Shown here: positions 1-12,410 of the stretch, piece after piece
Layout: each line of letters begins with the position of its first letter
Numbering within the stretch: the stretch's first letter is position 1
From: Hypericum androsaemum
Lineage: Eukaryota; Streptophyta; Magnoliopsida; Malpighiales; Hypericaceae
Length of the DNA stretch: 64,000 nt
Direction: 5' to 3'
NCBI GenBank assembly: GCA_963995505.1
Contig: OZ023192.1
Coordinates: forward strand, 11,329,001-11,393,000
The notes under the pieces: model-generated
Told to the model about the DNA's origin: nothing
What the model saw: the letters and a program-made list of their open reading frames with translations, nothing else
Database searches by the model: none
Position numbers and translations under genes: made by a program

Positions 1-44
1 TGAACTGGAATGGAATATATGTTGAAGCTTATGACATAACTCAC

Positions 45-2462
45 CGTTTGCCATTGGTCATTGACAGTGTCAAAGCCTACAGTATAACCAACAGTGTCCC
101 AATCTCGACTTGTGCGAACTATTAGCTTATAACGACGACCATCACCTTTGACTCGTAGTTCCAAACCTTCATAAGCTGAGAGATCCGCTGGCACTTCAAA
201 ATTCTGGAAAAATGAAACTGATGGAACATCATGCTCTAATACAATAACTAAATAATAACGAAATTTCGAATGGTGTGTCATTGGAAAACTATGGTCATTA
301 AGTTAAATTGCTACTCGATGAAGAGATAAACAGCCCGAGTGATATTACCCTTGTTCTAACACTAGTGAAGCCACCATTATTTGCGGTGGAGACTACGCCT
401 GAAGACAAACAAAATTTGGCATTAAATTAGATATAAAACAAGTAAAAAGCATTCACAGTAGCCAACAGCGGGACAAGAATAAACGCTGGTGTAGGGAACA
501 CTCATAAGCAGCTGAATATTTGCGGAACAGACCTTTGAATAGCCCAGTAGGTCCTCCATTCTCCCCTCCGGTTGTGTCGATCTGAAATGTGCTTTCACTA
601 ACACCGCCCATTACAACGTCGTCCAAAGCACCCCAAGGAAGATCTTTGAATTGATTTTCTATGAAATAGGAAGATACAGAAAGAAAATTAGTCAAATTTG
701 CACCTTATGGGAGAAATATTATTGCAGTCTTTCTTGCTCGATTAAGTGTGAATGGCAGAAAAAAGAGACAACGAACTATATCATTCTGATGCATGCTAAT
801 CCAGAGCTATTACAAGCGATAAGGAAGTAACATGACACTAGTTCAAAACAGAAGATTTGACGGAAAATTTATAAAAACGGGAACCTTCGTGGCTTAACAC
901 TCTAGTGACATCATAGCAATATAAGGGGATCAAATATAACTCACCTTCACATCCAAAAAGTAGTTTTCCATAACGGAGCCCCACACTCTCCTTAACAGCA
1001 TTAATCAAATTCTTCATGCCAACATACTCCACCATTTCAGGCGAATCACCTTTTATCTGCATTTGCTCACACAAAGCTATAAATTTGAGCCTCCATAACG
1101 AAGTTCGAATCTGAGTTAATAAAGGCCATGGGGCTCCATACCTCTGGTTCAAAGAACTTGATACCCTGTCCAAAGAAAGTAAATCGAAGTTAGAATTACT
1201 AGAGTGTAAAGCCAAAGGAATCAGTTATAAGATTGATCTAATCCAACATTAAGAAAGAAAAGAGGAGATGCTATACTTGGCTATACTTTGCCCTGTCTGG
1301 AGTGTCTCCTTCCTTCGGTCCGACAATGACGGAAGCAGCGTTGATGACTTTCCTCACTCCCTTGAAGTATTCGGGGGACAAGGTACTCTCTTTAGTAAGG
1401 TCTCCAATCACCTAGTAACAACAACACATCAAGGAAGAATAGAAACAATCCGATAAGATTGCAAAATAAGGCATTGAGATGCATGCGAATAAGTAATATG
1501 GCAGTTATAAGATAGAATACCGAAAACAATGAACCAAAGATATGGAAACTAATCACTTTGAAAGCAGTTTATACAACATTCTTAGCAGCACCGAAAATAC
1601 TCCATCTACTCACGGACAATCAGCAGGTACTGGGAAATCAAAGAAGCCATTAAGACAATTTCTTCTATTCTCACAGCAACATAATGCCGAAACATAGCAG
1701 TTTTCTTACATAATTGGTCGACTATATGATGACAGGATATGACAGTGCATTCATTGTTCACCATTAATAAACAACATGTTTTGGTGTATAAGGTCATCCT
1801 CCTGTCTTTTCTGTTCTTTTCTTTGGAGAAAAAGGGTCAGCTTGCTTACCATGTCAATCTCCGAACCCAGCATCTTTTTCGCCTTTTCTTCATTTCGAAC
1901 CTGAAGCATGCAATGTCCAAAGAGGTAAACTACCAGATGTTGCTGTGAAATTAAAAGATCGACAAAAGGACCCTAAAGTTTTCCAGAGCTCAATACCAAT
2001 GCTCGGACTGGAATCCCTTGCTTCCGCAAAATATCCACCACTCTTCTACCAACTCCACCAGTAGCCCCAGCTACCAACACTATCCCAGAATTTTCCATTG
2101 CTCGTTTCGGTTCACTGCGTGATGGACCAGACAGTCCCTCAACTATGGATCGAATGAACTTCGCACAAAAAAACATTCATGTCAATCTAGGATCTAAAAT
2201 AATCTGTGTTGTACGAAACAAAAGAAGTAGTACCAAATCCAACCTTCACAGGAGACGGAGGTCCATTAAAGAAGTACAAAGTTTTCACGAATCTGCCAAA
2301 GTCCCAACCTTGTCCTCCAGCTTCTGCCACTACACGTCTTTTATAGGTTCCGGTTGACAAATAACCCGACTTGGGTCGATACCGCAGTCTGTCATTAAGT
2401 TGAAGAAACGATTTAGGAAGTGGTGAAGAGATCAATTGCGGATGCATGGAAGAACCCTGCAT
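45..2462 (-). CDS. NAD(P)-binding Rossmann/CIA30-domain chloroplast protein, HCF173 paralogue type (5' nine exons, partial)
   Basis: Nine exons can be joined in phase on the minus strand: 2462-2244, 2158-1997, 1900-1850, 1411-1277, 1165-1142, 1056-945, 658-533, 398-349 and 203-45, each with GT donor and AG acceptor; the 44 bases left of it are the next intron. Exon 1 starts at the first ATG and encodes a basic, Ser-rich leader of about 70 residues, suiting a plastid transit peptide. Exon 2 carries the dinucleotide-binding loop GATGGVGRR of an atypical short-chain dehydrogenase (NmrA-like) fold; exon 7 opens a CIA30 domain (LPWGALDDVVMGGVSEST) interrupting that fold, an arrangement known from HCF173 and its paralogues. 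It resembles Arabidopsis At4g18810 more than HCF173 itself. HCF173 activates psbA translation; whether this paralogue does is not shown. The C-terminus lies outside the window. No frame break is seen, so this looks like a live gene. Confidence 0.88.
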
Positions 2463-2465
2463 CAA

Positions 2466-3447
2466 GGTAATTATAGTTCATGAATATCATTATATCAACA
2501 AACAGCAAACAAAACGAAAAGGGTTCATACCCAAATTGTAAGAATTCGACCGACGCGGTATTGTGCCTAACAATTAAGAGTTTCAACTCCCCAAATCCAC
2601 AGGAATTCATTCAAGGGAGTGATAGTTGTACTGTGAAATCCAATTGGCACAAAGCAAGAGAATAGAAATCCCAACTAAAAGCCCTTGAAGGGCCAAACAA
2701 GAACCTAAGCAAAACAAACAACGCCCTGAATAGGGTCCGACAGTGCTCGACTCAGAATAACGAAACCTAAGCAAGCAAACCTTAAACCAACAACATTCAA
2801 TCAAAACAAATAAACCCAACATTCAATCACTAACCACATGCAAACGTCGTAAGAGAATTGCAGGTTTATTGAGATGCCAATACACAAACCTGCACGTAGA
2901 GCATAGAACAGGCGCAAGGAGAACAGCAACAGTCCATTTCTGGGATATTTTTTTAGGACAAGGAATGATTTCTTGAAGGTTGTAGAAACAAGTTAGCTAG
3001 ATATGTTTCCAAACGTCGCGATATCCGAGTGCCACGTCTTCTAAGTTTAATAGACACCACAAACTTGCACTCTTTAGTCTTTGCTGGACGTTTTTTTTTT
3101 GAGATTTTAAATTGTTTCTACAATTTCGGATTTAGACGGTCATGGGATTCGATCCTCCCATCTAATGTTTAATGACTGACACCGTATCTATCAGATCATA
3201 CATGAGTTGGTTTGCTGGACGGTTATTTGTAACTGTCAATTCAACTAGAAGTTGGAAAAATGGTTCGGCTTCGCGGTAAAGATAGACCATTGCATGTGGG
3301 CCCAATTGAACGGACCGTGTATTGGGCCAAGACCCAAGACAGCCATTTTTTGGGGGCCAGTTTGGTGTTTTTTTTGGCTGCGCACAATTGGACAGCTCGG
3401 GGACGAAGCACCTTGGCAGATCGAGCAACTTGGCAGATCGAGGTTAG
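2466..3447. other. upstream region of the CIA30-domain gene; no other gene seen
   Basis: This stretch should hold the promoter and 5' leader of the minus-strand gene ending at 2462. I see no convincing TATA box at a usual distance and no coding region. Short open frames here have no recognisable content. Confidence 0.4.
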
Positions 3448-3455
3448 TTAATTCA

Positions 3456-4309
3456 TAGGGATGGCAATGGATAGGGTCGGGCAGAGTATTGGTAGGACCT
3501 AACTCATATCCTAGTTTTTTGAGTTAGATTCATACCTTATCCTCGACCCTACAAATTTTTTATTGTTAGACCCATATCATACCCTCCACGAGACCCAGAG
3601 TTTATAGGATCTGCAGGGTCCGACCCTTTAACATTCTATCTTTTTTATAATTACTTTACAAGATACTTTTATTATTTCAATATAATCTAAATAAATAAAA
3701 AATCAAATTCTATGTAATAAAATAATAATCTCAAATTAAAGTTGAGAGTAAACTATAAGCCAACTGGTTCAACATAAAATGAAACACATACGACTATCTC
3801 GTCAATAAGAAACTAAAACTTATAAGTGTTCTTGTATAATATAAAGTTTCAACTTCAAAATAATTTCTTTCTAAATTTTCAAACGATTTTTGAACACATT
3901 TTCTCGATCATCTTCTTGCTCTTGTAATCTAACTCTTCTCGGTAGCTTCTGTGTCTAACCAAAAAGTTTAATTACTTAATTAGTCATATAATATTTGAAA
4001 TTTTAAATTAAAAAAATAGTATTATATTAGGTTTTTTTTGGTATGCGCTTATTCTTTTTGCGACTGTATTATAATTATCTTAGCAATATAATAAATATGG
4101 ATCTAATTAGGGTCTAACTAGGGTAGGGTCTAATTAGTGGGTCGATGGGTAGGGTCTGGGTCTGGGTTTATATAGACCCTATCTAGACCCGGACCATATC
4201 TAAATCTATAGACCCAAACCCAAACCCTACCCAAGATCCATAGACCCTAAGATCCACGTGGTAGGATAAGGGTCTGATCCACAGGGTCTGGGTCTTTTTT
4301 CCATCCCTA
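3456..4309. mobile_element. hAT-type non-autonomous DNA transposon
   Basis: The element begins TAGGGATGGCAATGG and ends TTTTTTCCATCCCTA, giving short terminal inverted repeats of about nine bases (TAGGGATGG). It is flanked by an 8-bp duplication, ttaattca at 3448-3455 and ttaattcc at 4310-4317 (7 of 8 identical). TIRs starting T/CAGGG with 8-bp target duplications are typical of hAT elements. Both ends carry many copies of GGGTCTGGGT- and GGGTCGGACCC-like subterminal motifs, and the centre is AT-rich without coding capacity. Related copies lie at 55327 and 57964. Confidence 0.8.
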
Positions 4310-4317
4310 TTAATTCC

Positions 4318-6557
4318 AAGATTTTTTTGCCTCTTTGTTTTTTTTATATCTGAACCGATTAATCTAGATTTGTAGTTGATAAATGATAATAAAATTTTTC
4401 CGATAATTATTTGATACTACTGCACTTCCAATAGCTCAAAATAAAAAATAAAACAACTCACTTGTTCGACAATGTGCACTTTGATACTTCTTTTCCTGTT
4501 GGTTTTTTTTGAGAAATAAAAAAAACAACCTTTTTTTGGTAAATAATAGAAAAACCTATTGGTTAGTTCAGAGATTGATTGTTTATATTGGAAGCAATTT
4601 TCCTATCACTATTAATCGTATTACCGTCCCATAAAGATTGTAGTAGAGTAGCTAATTATCCTCCTCCTCAAAAAAAGAGTAGCTATAATCTTTATATAAA
4701 AGGAGGGAGAAAAGAATCAAGGGCAAATTGCCCTTAGGTCTTTCGGATATGACTAAATTTTTAATGTGGTCTTTATTGTTCAGAAATTGATAATTCAATC
4801 TCCTATATTAAATTTTATTGACCTCTCAAGTCTCAAGTGTCAGAATTGAAATTTTTTGCCGGGTAAGAGGTACATCAAAAGACTCAAATGCCCCTCCGTA
4901 AATTTTTTTAAAACAAATCTTATAATAAAAAAATAAAAAAATCCTCTCCTCAACCCCTCTCTCATCCCCTTCCAAAAAATTTATCCAGCTAAGAGGCACA
5001 TTATATGTTCTCTTCAAATTTTCAAACATTTTTTTAAGTAGATATATGTTTATTATTATTTTTATAAGTAAAATTGTATTTCATCAAAAAAATCATCGAA
5101 GTAGTTACACCACCAGTACATCATATGTTTATTACTTCTTACTCAATTATACCTTACAAAATATAAACGCTAAAATAATTACATGACCTATGTAATACTA
5201 AACCTATCAAATATCCCCAATTATCTCTAAGTACAGTAAACGATCTTAATTACCAAAAGTGATTGTCAATTTGACAAAGTTAACCATTCCTTAGCATGTG
5301 AGAGTATTTCGATCGTTGAAAAATTATCTGATTCTTATAATTTCTTTTTTTAAGTGGTTGGCTTAGAAGTCTTTCATTAGATAAAGTATGAGTACATGGA
5401 AAAGGTTAGAAGGTCGATTACAACAAAAGATACTCTCACATAAATCACAAATAAAAGACGAAGCTGGAAGAACAAGCAGTTGCTCGTCTTGGACCAGACA
5501 TTCGCAATTGTAGCTGAATTCACTTCTATACTAGAAGTAGTGCCTGCCAAGATGCAACATACCAGTAACCTGCATAACACAATATCGGCTAACAGAGTCC
5601 ATAACAATGCACACACGATGTGACTAGGACAAGGTCTTCAATGGGCGATAAAACCCTGAGATAAGGGCCTTTTTAGGACTATACGTCCAAGCCACACCAA
5701 ACAACTTGTCCATTAAATGGATAAGCTCCAGTAATCACAAAAGATGTGGTAACTAGATCAACACAATTTCGAAAGCCTCACATTATCGCAAAAAAGAAAA
5801 GTAAATCAGACCTTCTCAAGTATAGCATCTTTGATCAATCCCATCATCCAATACGAGAGTGAAAATCCGTAGCTGGACTGCCACACCAACTGACCCCAAC
5901 CTTTTTGACAAAGTAATTCCATATGAACAAGGGAAATGGCAACGTACGAGTGGTGAATTTGTACTTCTTGCCGGTAATTCCTTTTTAGCATATTCTCCTT
6001 TTTATACTCTAAAAATAGGTGGCAAGCTGTTAAAATAAATTGAATTGTTCTTGAGAAAAAAAATAAATTCAAATATATCCTATCAAAAATGCTAAAATAA
6101 AGTTTATAATTCCATATATATATATATGGATCTAGATCCTAAAATAAAAAAATAGAATACAAGGTATATCTCTAGGCTACCAATTACAAGCTAAGCATTT
6201 ATCGAAAAACAGTTTCAAGCCGATGTTTGAAGCAATTATCAATATACAGGACCACATACAAATGATACAACCATCTTAATTTCTATTAAAAGGACAAAAT
6301 TCATTAATTTATTTGTCTTGAGCTAGAATGCTTCACCAACTACATGTCCATGCCCATGTGTTACGGTGTAAGAAGAGATATGGTACGCCACCATACGAAG
6401 TTGACTAATTAGGACACAAAGTGGAGGTATTTCTGTCTTAATTGGTACAAGGCACCGGCAAAAGAGGTCAAGAGGATGAGGTATTGTCTCGTGGCAAACC
6501 CCTGATCGGTGGACACAGAAAGTGATTGTTCTAAATCTTCTAGTAATTTTTTTATAT
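4318..6557. other. intergenic, no gene recognised
   Basis: AT-rich spacer with short homopolymer runs and a small TA repeat near 6116-6126. The open frames of 80-90 codons on the minus strand (5377-5616, 5806-6072) show no domain, leader or splice context that I can support. Confidence 0.5.
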
Positions 6558-6831
6558 TGTTGAGTTTGGCAAGAAAATAAGTAAAAGATAAATTATTTTT
6601 CTGTTTTGTTTCGGACTCCTAATTCGACCTAAATAGATTACTTGATGTACAAGAGTTTGCCTCTATATAAAGGCATGTTACCCAAGGGTTTTGAATGGCT
6701 TTGTGGCTCGGAAACTCATCAATAAAAGTTCTCCTTTCTCCCCGTGGATGTAGGCATTAGGCTGAACCACGTTATCTCTTGCGTCCGTGTTCTTTGCGCA
6801 TTTTGTTCTCTTGGTTGCTAAATTCCTAACA
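6558..6831 (+). repeat. 5' LTR of Copia element 6558-8495
   Basis: Direct repeat partner of 8222-8495 with few differences, bounded by TG and CA. Contains the TATA-like motif near 6662 and a polyadenylation-like aataaa near 6721. Confidence 0.88.
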
Positions 6832-6857
6832 AGTGGTATCAAAGCTTGGGTTGGAAG

Positions 6858-7127
6858 ATGACAGATCACGGCGCAAAGTTTGCTCTTGTGAAGTTTGATG
6901 GTTCATCGAATTTTGGGTTATGGCAAAGGCGTGTCAAGGATCTCCTCGTGCAACAAGGGATGGTCATCGCGCTCTCGGAGAAGAAGTCCAAGAAGATAGA
7001 GGAGCAAGAGTGGGAGGAGTTGGAGGCCAAGACGGTAGCGAAGATTCGCTTGTGCTTGGCAGATGATGAGGAGCCACCAGCTGGGTTGTGGAAGAGGATC
7101 CAGGTCGGAGTCAAAGAAGTTCAATGA
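6858..7127 (+). pseudogene. Copia gag N-terminal fragment
   Basis: The first ATG after the primer site opens a frame of about 89 codons. It contains KFDGSSNFGLWQRRVKDLL and, further on, a LADDE...GLWKRI segment, the usual start of plant Copia gag proteins (DUF4219/UBN2 type). Full gag proteins are several times longer; the frame stops at 7127, where sequence from near the zinc knuckle is joined. No complete capsid can be made. Confidence 0.75.
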
Positions 7128-8030
7128 AAGTAGTTTCAAGTGCCGAGAAGGGCACATGAAGGGGACTATCCAGGACGAACTAAGGATCAAGACAATGAGG
7201 AGGGATCGGCATCCACAACCATGGCCACATATTCAGACGGGTTGGATGGTGACTGGCTTTCTGTCTTATCAAGTCTAATGCATCCTGGTAATCTCTTTTC
7301 ATTAGAGACCTTGCATTATAACAGTGATAGTTATAAAAGTATGCTAATGAAGGTGGAGAAGGATGCGATGGTAGGGATGAAGGGTGAAAGGGAATACCTA
7401 CAGGTTAGTGAGGCACATTGTTGTAGGTGGAGTCACATCAATGGGTCTAAAGGAGTTGACAAAAACTCAGGTCATATGAGGTTGGTTCGTATGAGAGAGC
7501 AAAGGCTTGACATGGATAGTTTGAATACAGTTGGAATTTACGGAGACATGGATAGCAAGCTATGGTTATTTCGTGGAGACATGGTTGGCAAGGAGCCATA
7601 GTTGTCTCGGAGAAGCATTGTTAGCTGGGCCCTGCTATGGTTGTCTAAAGGAACGTGCACGTCAAAAGTGTTGTGTAGGTTTTGCATGGGGAATGCGAAG
7701 CCGTTGCTAGCACCACGGATGAACCGGGTATCTCACTCAAGGTTGAACGGTAGAGTTCGAGACATGTCGAGGGTTCTACTTGGTAGAATAAAAGGTTGCC
7801 CATTGTATGTTATGGCAAGTAGCATTGGTTTGAGGCAAGAAGGTCCAGCGAAAAAGCAGTTCGAGGTTGCGGAGTATGGGGTTGACCGAAAAATAGAGAG
7901 CGCATCTATTGGTCACAAGTTTGCTTTAGCAGGTGGACTTGCTAGTTGGGGTTCAATAGAGATTGGAGGGAAGACGCCAAGCAAGCTCGAAAGCTCGAGC
8001 TTGAGGACTGGCTCCATTGAACTAAGGTGA
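7128..8030 (+). pseudogene. decayed Copia zinc-knuckle to pre-integrase region
   Basis: Successive frames carry remnants: FKCREGHMKG near 7134 (a worn CCHC knuckle) and VEKDAMVGMKGERE near 7350, which resembles the pre-integrase stretch of Copia polyproteins. From about 7720 to 7975 the DNA is closely similar to the reverse complement of 17500-17760, so two copies share the same region. Frames are broken by indels and stops; no protease or integrase motif survives. Confidence 0.6.
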
Positions 8031-8221
8031 TGAGAAAGTCAAGATGGTTTGATTGATGACGGTGTATCTATGGTCCAAGGTGGAATCGATAGAGTCGGAT
8101 TGGTCTTGCAAGATTTTATCTCTTCATGGGGCGGTGTTTCGTCAAGGTGGTATTTTTTTGTTAAAGTTCGGATGGAGCTTCATGGTTCATCCACGGGATA
8201 ATTTCTCGCCAAGGTGGAGAT

Positions 8222-8495
8222 TGTTGAGTTTGGCAAGGAAATAAGTAAAAGAGGAATTATTTTCCTATTTTGTTTCAGACTCCTAATTCGACCTAAATAG
8301 ATTACTTGATGTACAAGAGTTTGCCTCTATATAAAGGCATATTACCCATGGATTTTGTATGGCTTTGTGGCTCGGAAAGTCATCAATAAAAGTTCTCATT
8401 TCTCCCCGTGGATGTAGGCATTAGGCTGAACCACGTTATCTCTTGCGTCCGTGTTCTTTGTATTATTTGTTTTCTTGGTTGCTAAATTCCTAACA
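8222..8495 (+). repeat. 3' LTR of Copia element 6558-8495
   Basis: Direct repeat partner of 6558-6831, preceded by a purine-rich stretch (aaggtggaga) that can serve as the polypurine tract. Confidence 0.88.
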
Positions 8496-9392
8496 TTCGT
8501 GAGGTTTGAATTTCAAATCTTCTTAAATGAATCCAAGTTTTTTTTCGTTTGTACTTACTCCCACCACCAACCATTTATGTTTATCATTATACCAAAATTC
8601 ATGGCGATAATGTTATATATGTCACACAACAACTTATGTCTACCTAGCTACCTAGAGCACAAATTGTGTCTATATAGGAAAATACCAAGTTGGAGAAAGA
8701 TTAAAAGGATGAAGAGTGCGTGTTTACCTCTAAAAAAGGGATGAATAGAAGATAAGGCTCTACCATCACCTATATACGTACTATTGTTTATTGATAACTC
8801 TTTTGAAAATTTTAATATTGTTCAAAAATTCAGATTTATGAAAAATGTGGGGCAGATTTGAAAAAGTATTAACAAATCTGGTTTTTTTCAACAATATTAA
8901 AATTGTAATAGGGTTCTCGACAAGATATATCATCAGCCACGTGATTATTCACATGACGATATGTGTTGATGTGCCACGCTAAGTGGCCTAAAAATGGAGA
9001 AGAGATAATAGGTGTCACTAAAATGTCACAATGTTAAATACAATTCAAGATGCATTTTAAACTACACAACATTAAATTCATAAAGGTATGGTAGTAAGAT
9101 GAACATATTTACTTAAGTAGACAATAGACAGAATTTAGTGTCTTATTGGCTTTTATCGAGATTGCATAATTAAGGGGATATAGTTATATTTCATATTAGG
9201 ATATCCATAACTTGTTTCCTTCCCTATTTGTGTGATCGATATAAACTCGTCAACCCAAGTCAGCAAACGGTTCTTATAGGCTTTTAATTGGTTCTAATTT
9301 GCATTAAATTATGGTTGAGTTAGAACTTAGAATTATTAGTCTCTAACTTAAGCCGACCTTGCTCCCAACGAACAACCAAATTCCACTTAAGT
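8496..9392. other. intergenic, no gene recognised
   Basis: AT-rich spacer. Around 8790-8905 an imperfect inverted repeat pairs a stretch ending aatattgttcaaaa with one containing tttttttcaacaatatt. No coding or RNA gene is supported. Confidence 0.45.
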
Positions 9393-9401
9393 CCGACTAA
9401 G

Positions 9402-10781
9402 GAATTTGGATTCAGTGGGGACTACATAAAAGTTATCCCCATGATATGGACTAAATTAGGGCCATTAGATGTGATTTAAAAAAATATTTTATAAATCTAA
9501 TGGTCAAATTTAATGAACTTGATTACAGAGACAAACTTGGTATTTGACACAATACTCCAAACCCTAAAATAAACCACCATCGTCTCTTTTAGCAGCCACC
9601 CACGATGGAATATTAAAAACCTATAGCAGCTTCATTTTGGTCTCTGCCATTATCTTTTTAGCTTCGAGGAGAAGGTGAGAGGATACTAAAATTAGGAAAA
9701 TTCAATGGAGACGGAATACAAATAGTGGTTCGGGTCTCTGCCATTATCAAGATCGCATCTTTCTTATTAGTACCTGCCAAGGTGGTCAATTTTTCTTCAA
9801 AGTTAGCATCTTGATTTTTTTTTGCCCGTTTCTAGTTGAGGTTGGTTAATGACGAAATTCGTGAGAAGATGGGTTAGAGGGTGGGCGTTCGTCGAGTTAC
9901 AGCAGTGTCAAATTTGTCATGGAATAATACACTTATTAGAGGGTGGGCGATCGTCGGGTTACAACATTGTCAAATTTGGGCGTTCATCTTTCTTATTGGT
10001 TGTACCATGAGATAAAACTGGTACACATATTTCTTGTCATTGATATGTGACTGTATTGTAATTGGTATGCATTTACAATCTTATTGGTATATATATACAA
10101 TAATATTGGTATACTTTGTGTGTTTGTTCAGAATATCTATACCAATATTGGTGAAAAAGAAAATCAATATCAGAATAGAATGACGCCAATATCAGACTAG
10201 AAGGAAATCAATATTAGAGTACACATATACCAATATCAAAGAATAAGTATACCAATATCAAAGAATAGATGGATGTCAATATCAGTAAAGAATGAAACCA
10301 ATATCAGATAATAAGTATACAAATATCAGAAAATAAGTATACAAATATCAGAGAATAAATATACCAATATAATATAATAACTATACCTACATCAGAGAAG
10401 ACGTATACCAATATCAGAGAAGACGTTTACCAATATCAGAGTAGAAGTATACCAATATCAGAGAATAAGTATACCAATATCAGACTAAATGGATACCAAT
10501 ATCACAGTAGAACGAAATAAATAATGTGAATGTTTAAATTCGAGAAAATAATCTATATTTTTGTATTTTTTGTTGTCAATTTTAATGTATTTAAAGTGAT
10601 TTTGATTTGAGGTAATTGGCTAGGATTTTCTTTCTTTTTGAAATATTTCCATAACTATATTATCCATAATTTGTAGCTTGATTTAGTTAAAAGTAATTTC
10701 TAATTTTGTCCCTCCTTGCTATTAAATCCCTTTTGATCCTTTTTAGTGAGAATTACCCATGTCCCCACTGAATTTGAGCCC
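9402..10781. mobile_element. non-autonomous TIR element, family A copy 1 (Mutator-like)
   Basis: The left end reads gaatttGGATTCAGTGGGGAC and the right end GTCCCCACTGAATTTgagccc, an inverted repeat of about 20 bp. The flanks ccgactaag (9393-9401) and ccgattaag (10782-10790) match in 8 of 9 bases, consistent with the 9-bp duplication of Mutator-like elements. No transposase is present. Bases 10136-10513 hold a 22-bp minisatellite. A 3.8-kb relative lies at 58031-61829. A Helitron/Helentron-type element was considered because of the internal minisatellite, but paired TIRs plus 9-bp flanks favour Mutator-like. Confidence 0.65.
10136..10513. repeat. 22-bp minisatellite inside family-A element
   Basis: About 15 imperfect tandem units with the core aagtataccaatatcagaga. 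The motif also occurs in looser form just upstream (10040-10110) and, in both orientations, in the family-A copy at 58031-61829. Confidence 0.85.
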
Positions 10782-10790
10782 CCGATTAAG

Positions 10791-12065
10791 ATGCATATAG
10801 CGAGTCCAAAATGAAAAGACATGGTATACTAAGTGGTTAGCATTTTATCTCAAGGTTCCATGCACATAACTGTACATGAACCTAAAATTGATCATAATCA
10901 ATTATAGCAATAAACATAAAATAAATAACTATTGTAGCGTGCACTCTTCACAGGATTTATCACACGATCATAATGAAAATTTGTCACTCGTTTGTTTTTT
11001 TTTTGAAGCAAGGATTGAATTATACATTCTAAATGCCCGAAGGATTTGAGTGAGTTTTAGTGTGAAATTATGTGCCTGGTCGTGTGCCTGTTATGCAGAT
11101 TCTATCCTATGAGAAGAGGACATTTATTACTTCTTGTAACACCTGCCATAATTCCCTTTTCGTAATTTCCTCCTACTAAATATGGGTTACGAAATCTATG
11201 ATTTCTCCCACTAAATATGAAGTTTGTAGATATTATGACAATAATGGATCCGTATGACAATTATGGGCGCAAATACAGTAACGTCAACATTATCAAATAA
11301 CAATTTTACTGCGGGTCTTACCTTCTTTCCTATGTTCTGTAATCCAAATATTACCAATTATAATAGAATGACTACCATAAAATAAGTTATATGTATTTTT
11401 CGTCCTCAGCACGTATTGGTGATCCCTGTAATCCACAAATAACAAATTAAAATGGCGGAGCTGAAACTGTTGTGGACAAATCATGCCAATAGAAAATTGC
11501 TCTAATGTGTGATTGGAGATTAAAGCAACCACGATATTTCATATGGAATGTTTTTAATACCAATGATTAATTGCAAATTCATCATGCAATCAACTTGTTC
11601 GCCATGAACTGCATATTTCTGATTTGTTACTGACTGGGTACAGTTCCCCTCGCATTATTTATTTGAACTCAGCATCTGCATGCATATTTAAATGAGGGAA
11701 TCTGAATATTTTCACCAAATTTTGGATGTTTATTAGGGTTTTGTGATGTAATGAAATAGAAATAAGCCAATGCAAGCGGGACAGGAGGAGACCAAGTTTT
11801 TTTTTGGGTTTATAGCTACTGTTATCCAACTCATTGGGTCGGCTACTCGGCTTATCTAAGTTCAAGCTGGATAGGACCTTTAAAAGGAGGTAAAGTTCTC
11901 CCAACCATTATTTAACACAGCTCTGTACCCTAGGATTCAAACTCGAGAGCTTGTTAAGTTAAAACAATGTGTTTGCCAGTTGATTTAAGTATTTGTTGGT
12001 AGTCGTAAAAAAAAGAGAAGGCCAAGTAAGGAAAGCTAACAAAAGAGCTATTTATGGATGTCCAG
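10791..12065. other. intergenic, no gene recognised
   Basis: AT-rich spacer with scattered short open frames on both strands. No domains, splice structure or repeat boundaries were recognised. Confidence 0.45.
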
Positions 12066-12073
12066 TACTGCGG

Positions 12074-12401
12074 GGCTGGATTAGGTATGGAATATCCCCA
12101 TTCCAAACGGTCTAGAGTGAAGAATACGCGTGAACTTTTTTACTAAAATGCAGAACTACAAGACCAAAATAAAAAAAGTCACGCAGACCAGTAGCGTAAA
12201 TGAGACATGCCAGTATCACAAACACGGAAAATACACTGGCCAGTATGACATAATGGGGCATGCCAGTATCACATAAAAAGTATGCTGGTATCACATAACT
12301 GGGCATGCCGGTATCACATAACTGGGCATGCCAACGCGGTCCCTTTCACTCCAAATCGTTCGAAATTATTTCTTTCACTCCGTACCCAATCCAAATCCCA
12401 A
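12074..12401. mobile_element. non-autonomous TIR element, family B copy 1
   Basis: Left end GGCTGGATTAGGTATGGAAT is inverted at the right as ACTCCGTACCCAATCCAAAT; homology between the ends continues through a ttccaaacggt-like segment. Flanks tactgcggg and tactgctgc (from 12066 and 12402) match in 7 of 9 bases. The interior has a short 23-bp minisatellite (cagtatcacataactgggca). The second copy at 31521-31950 has a perfect 9-bp duplication, which supports these boundaries. Confidence 0.6.
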
Positions 12402-12410
12402 TACTGCTGC

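Larger units (their letters stand above)
6558..8495 (+). mobile_element. Ty1/Copia deletion derivative with two 274-bp LTRs
   Basis: Two 274-bp direct repeats, 6558-6831 and 8222-8495, both start TGTTGAGTTTGGCAAG and end CCTAACA. A primer site TGGTATCAAAGC follows at 6834. The LTR carries a TATA-like tctatataaagg and the segment ccccgtggatgtaggcatta seen near the 3' end of many plant Copia LTRs. Only about 1.4 kb lies between the LTRs: a gag start and decayed pre-integrase sequence, with reverse transcriptase and RNase H absent. The 5-bp flanks (tatat and ttcgt) do not match, so the ends may have recombined or drifted. Confidence 0.88.

Noticed and set aside
6360..6560. tRNA or other structured RNA gene near the Copia element
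   Set aside because: No clover-leaf arms or A/B box pair could be laid out; the only tRNA-like strings in the window are retrotransposon primer sites.
9402..10513. CRISPR-like array (regular 22-bp repeats)
   Set aside because: Units are contiguous and imperfect without unique spacers, there are no cas genes, and the locus is in a plant nuclear transposon.
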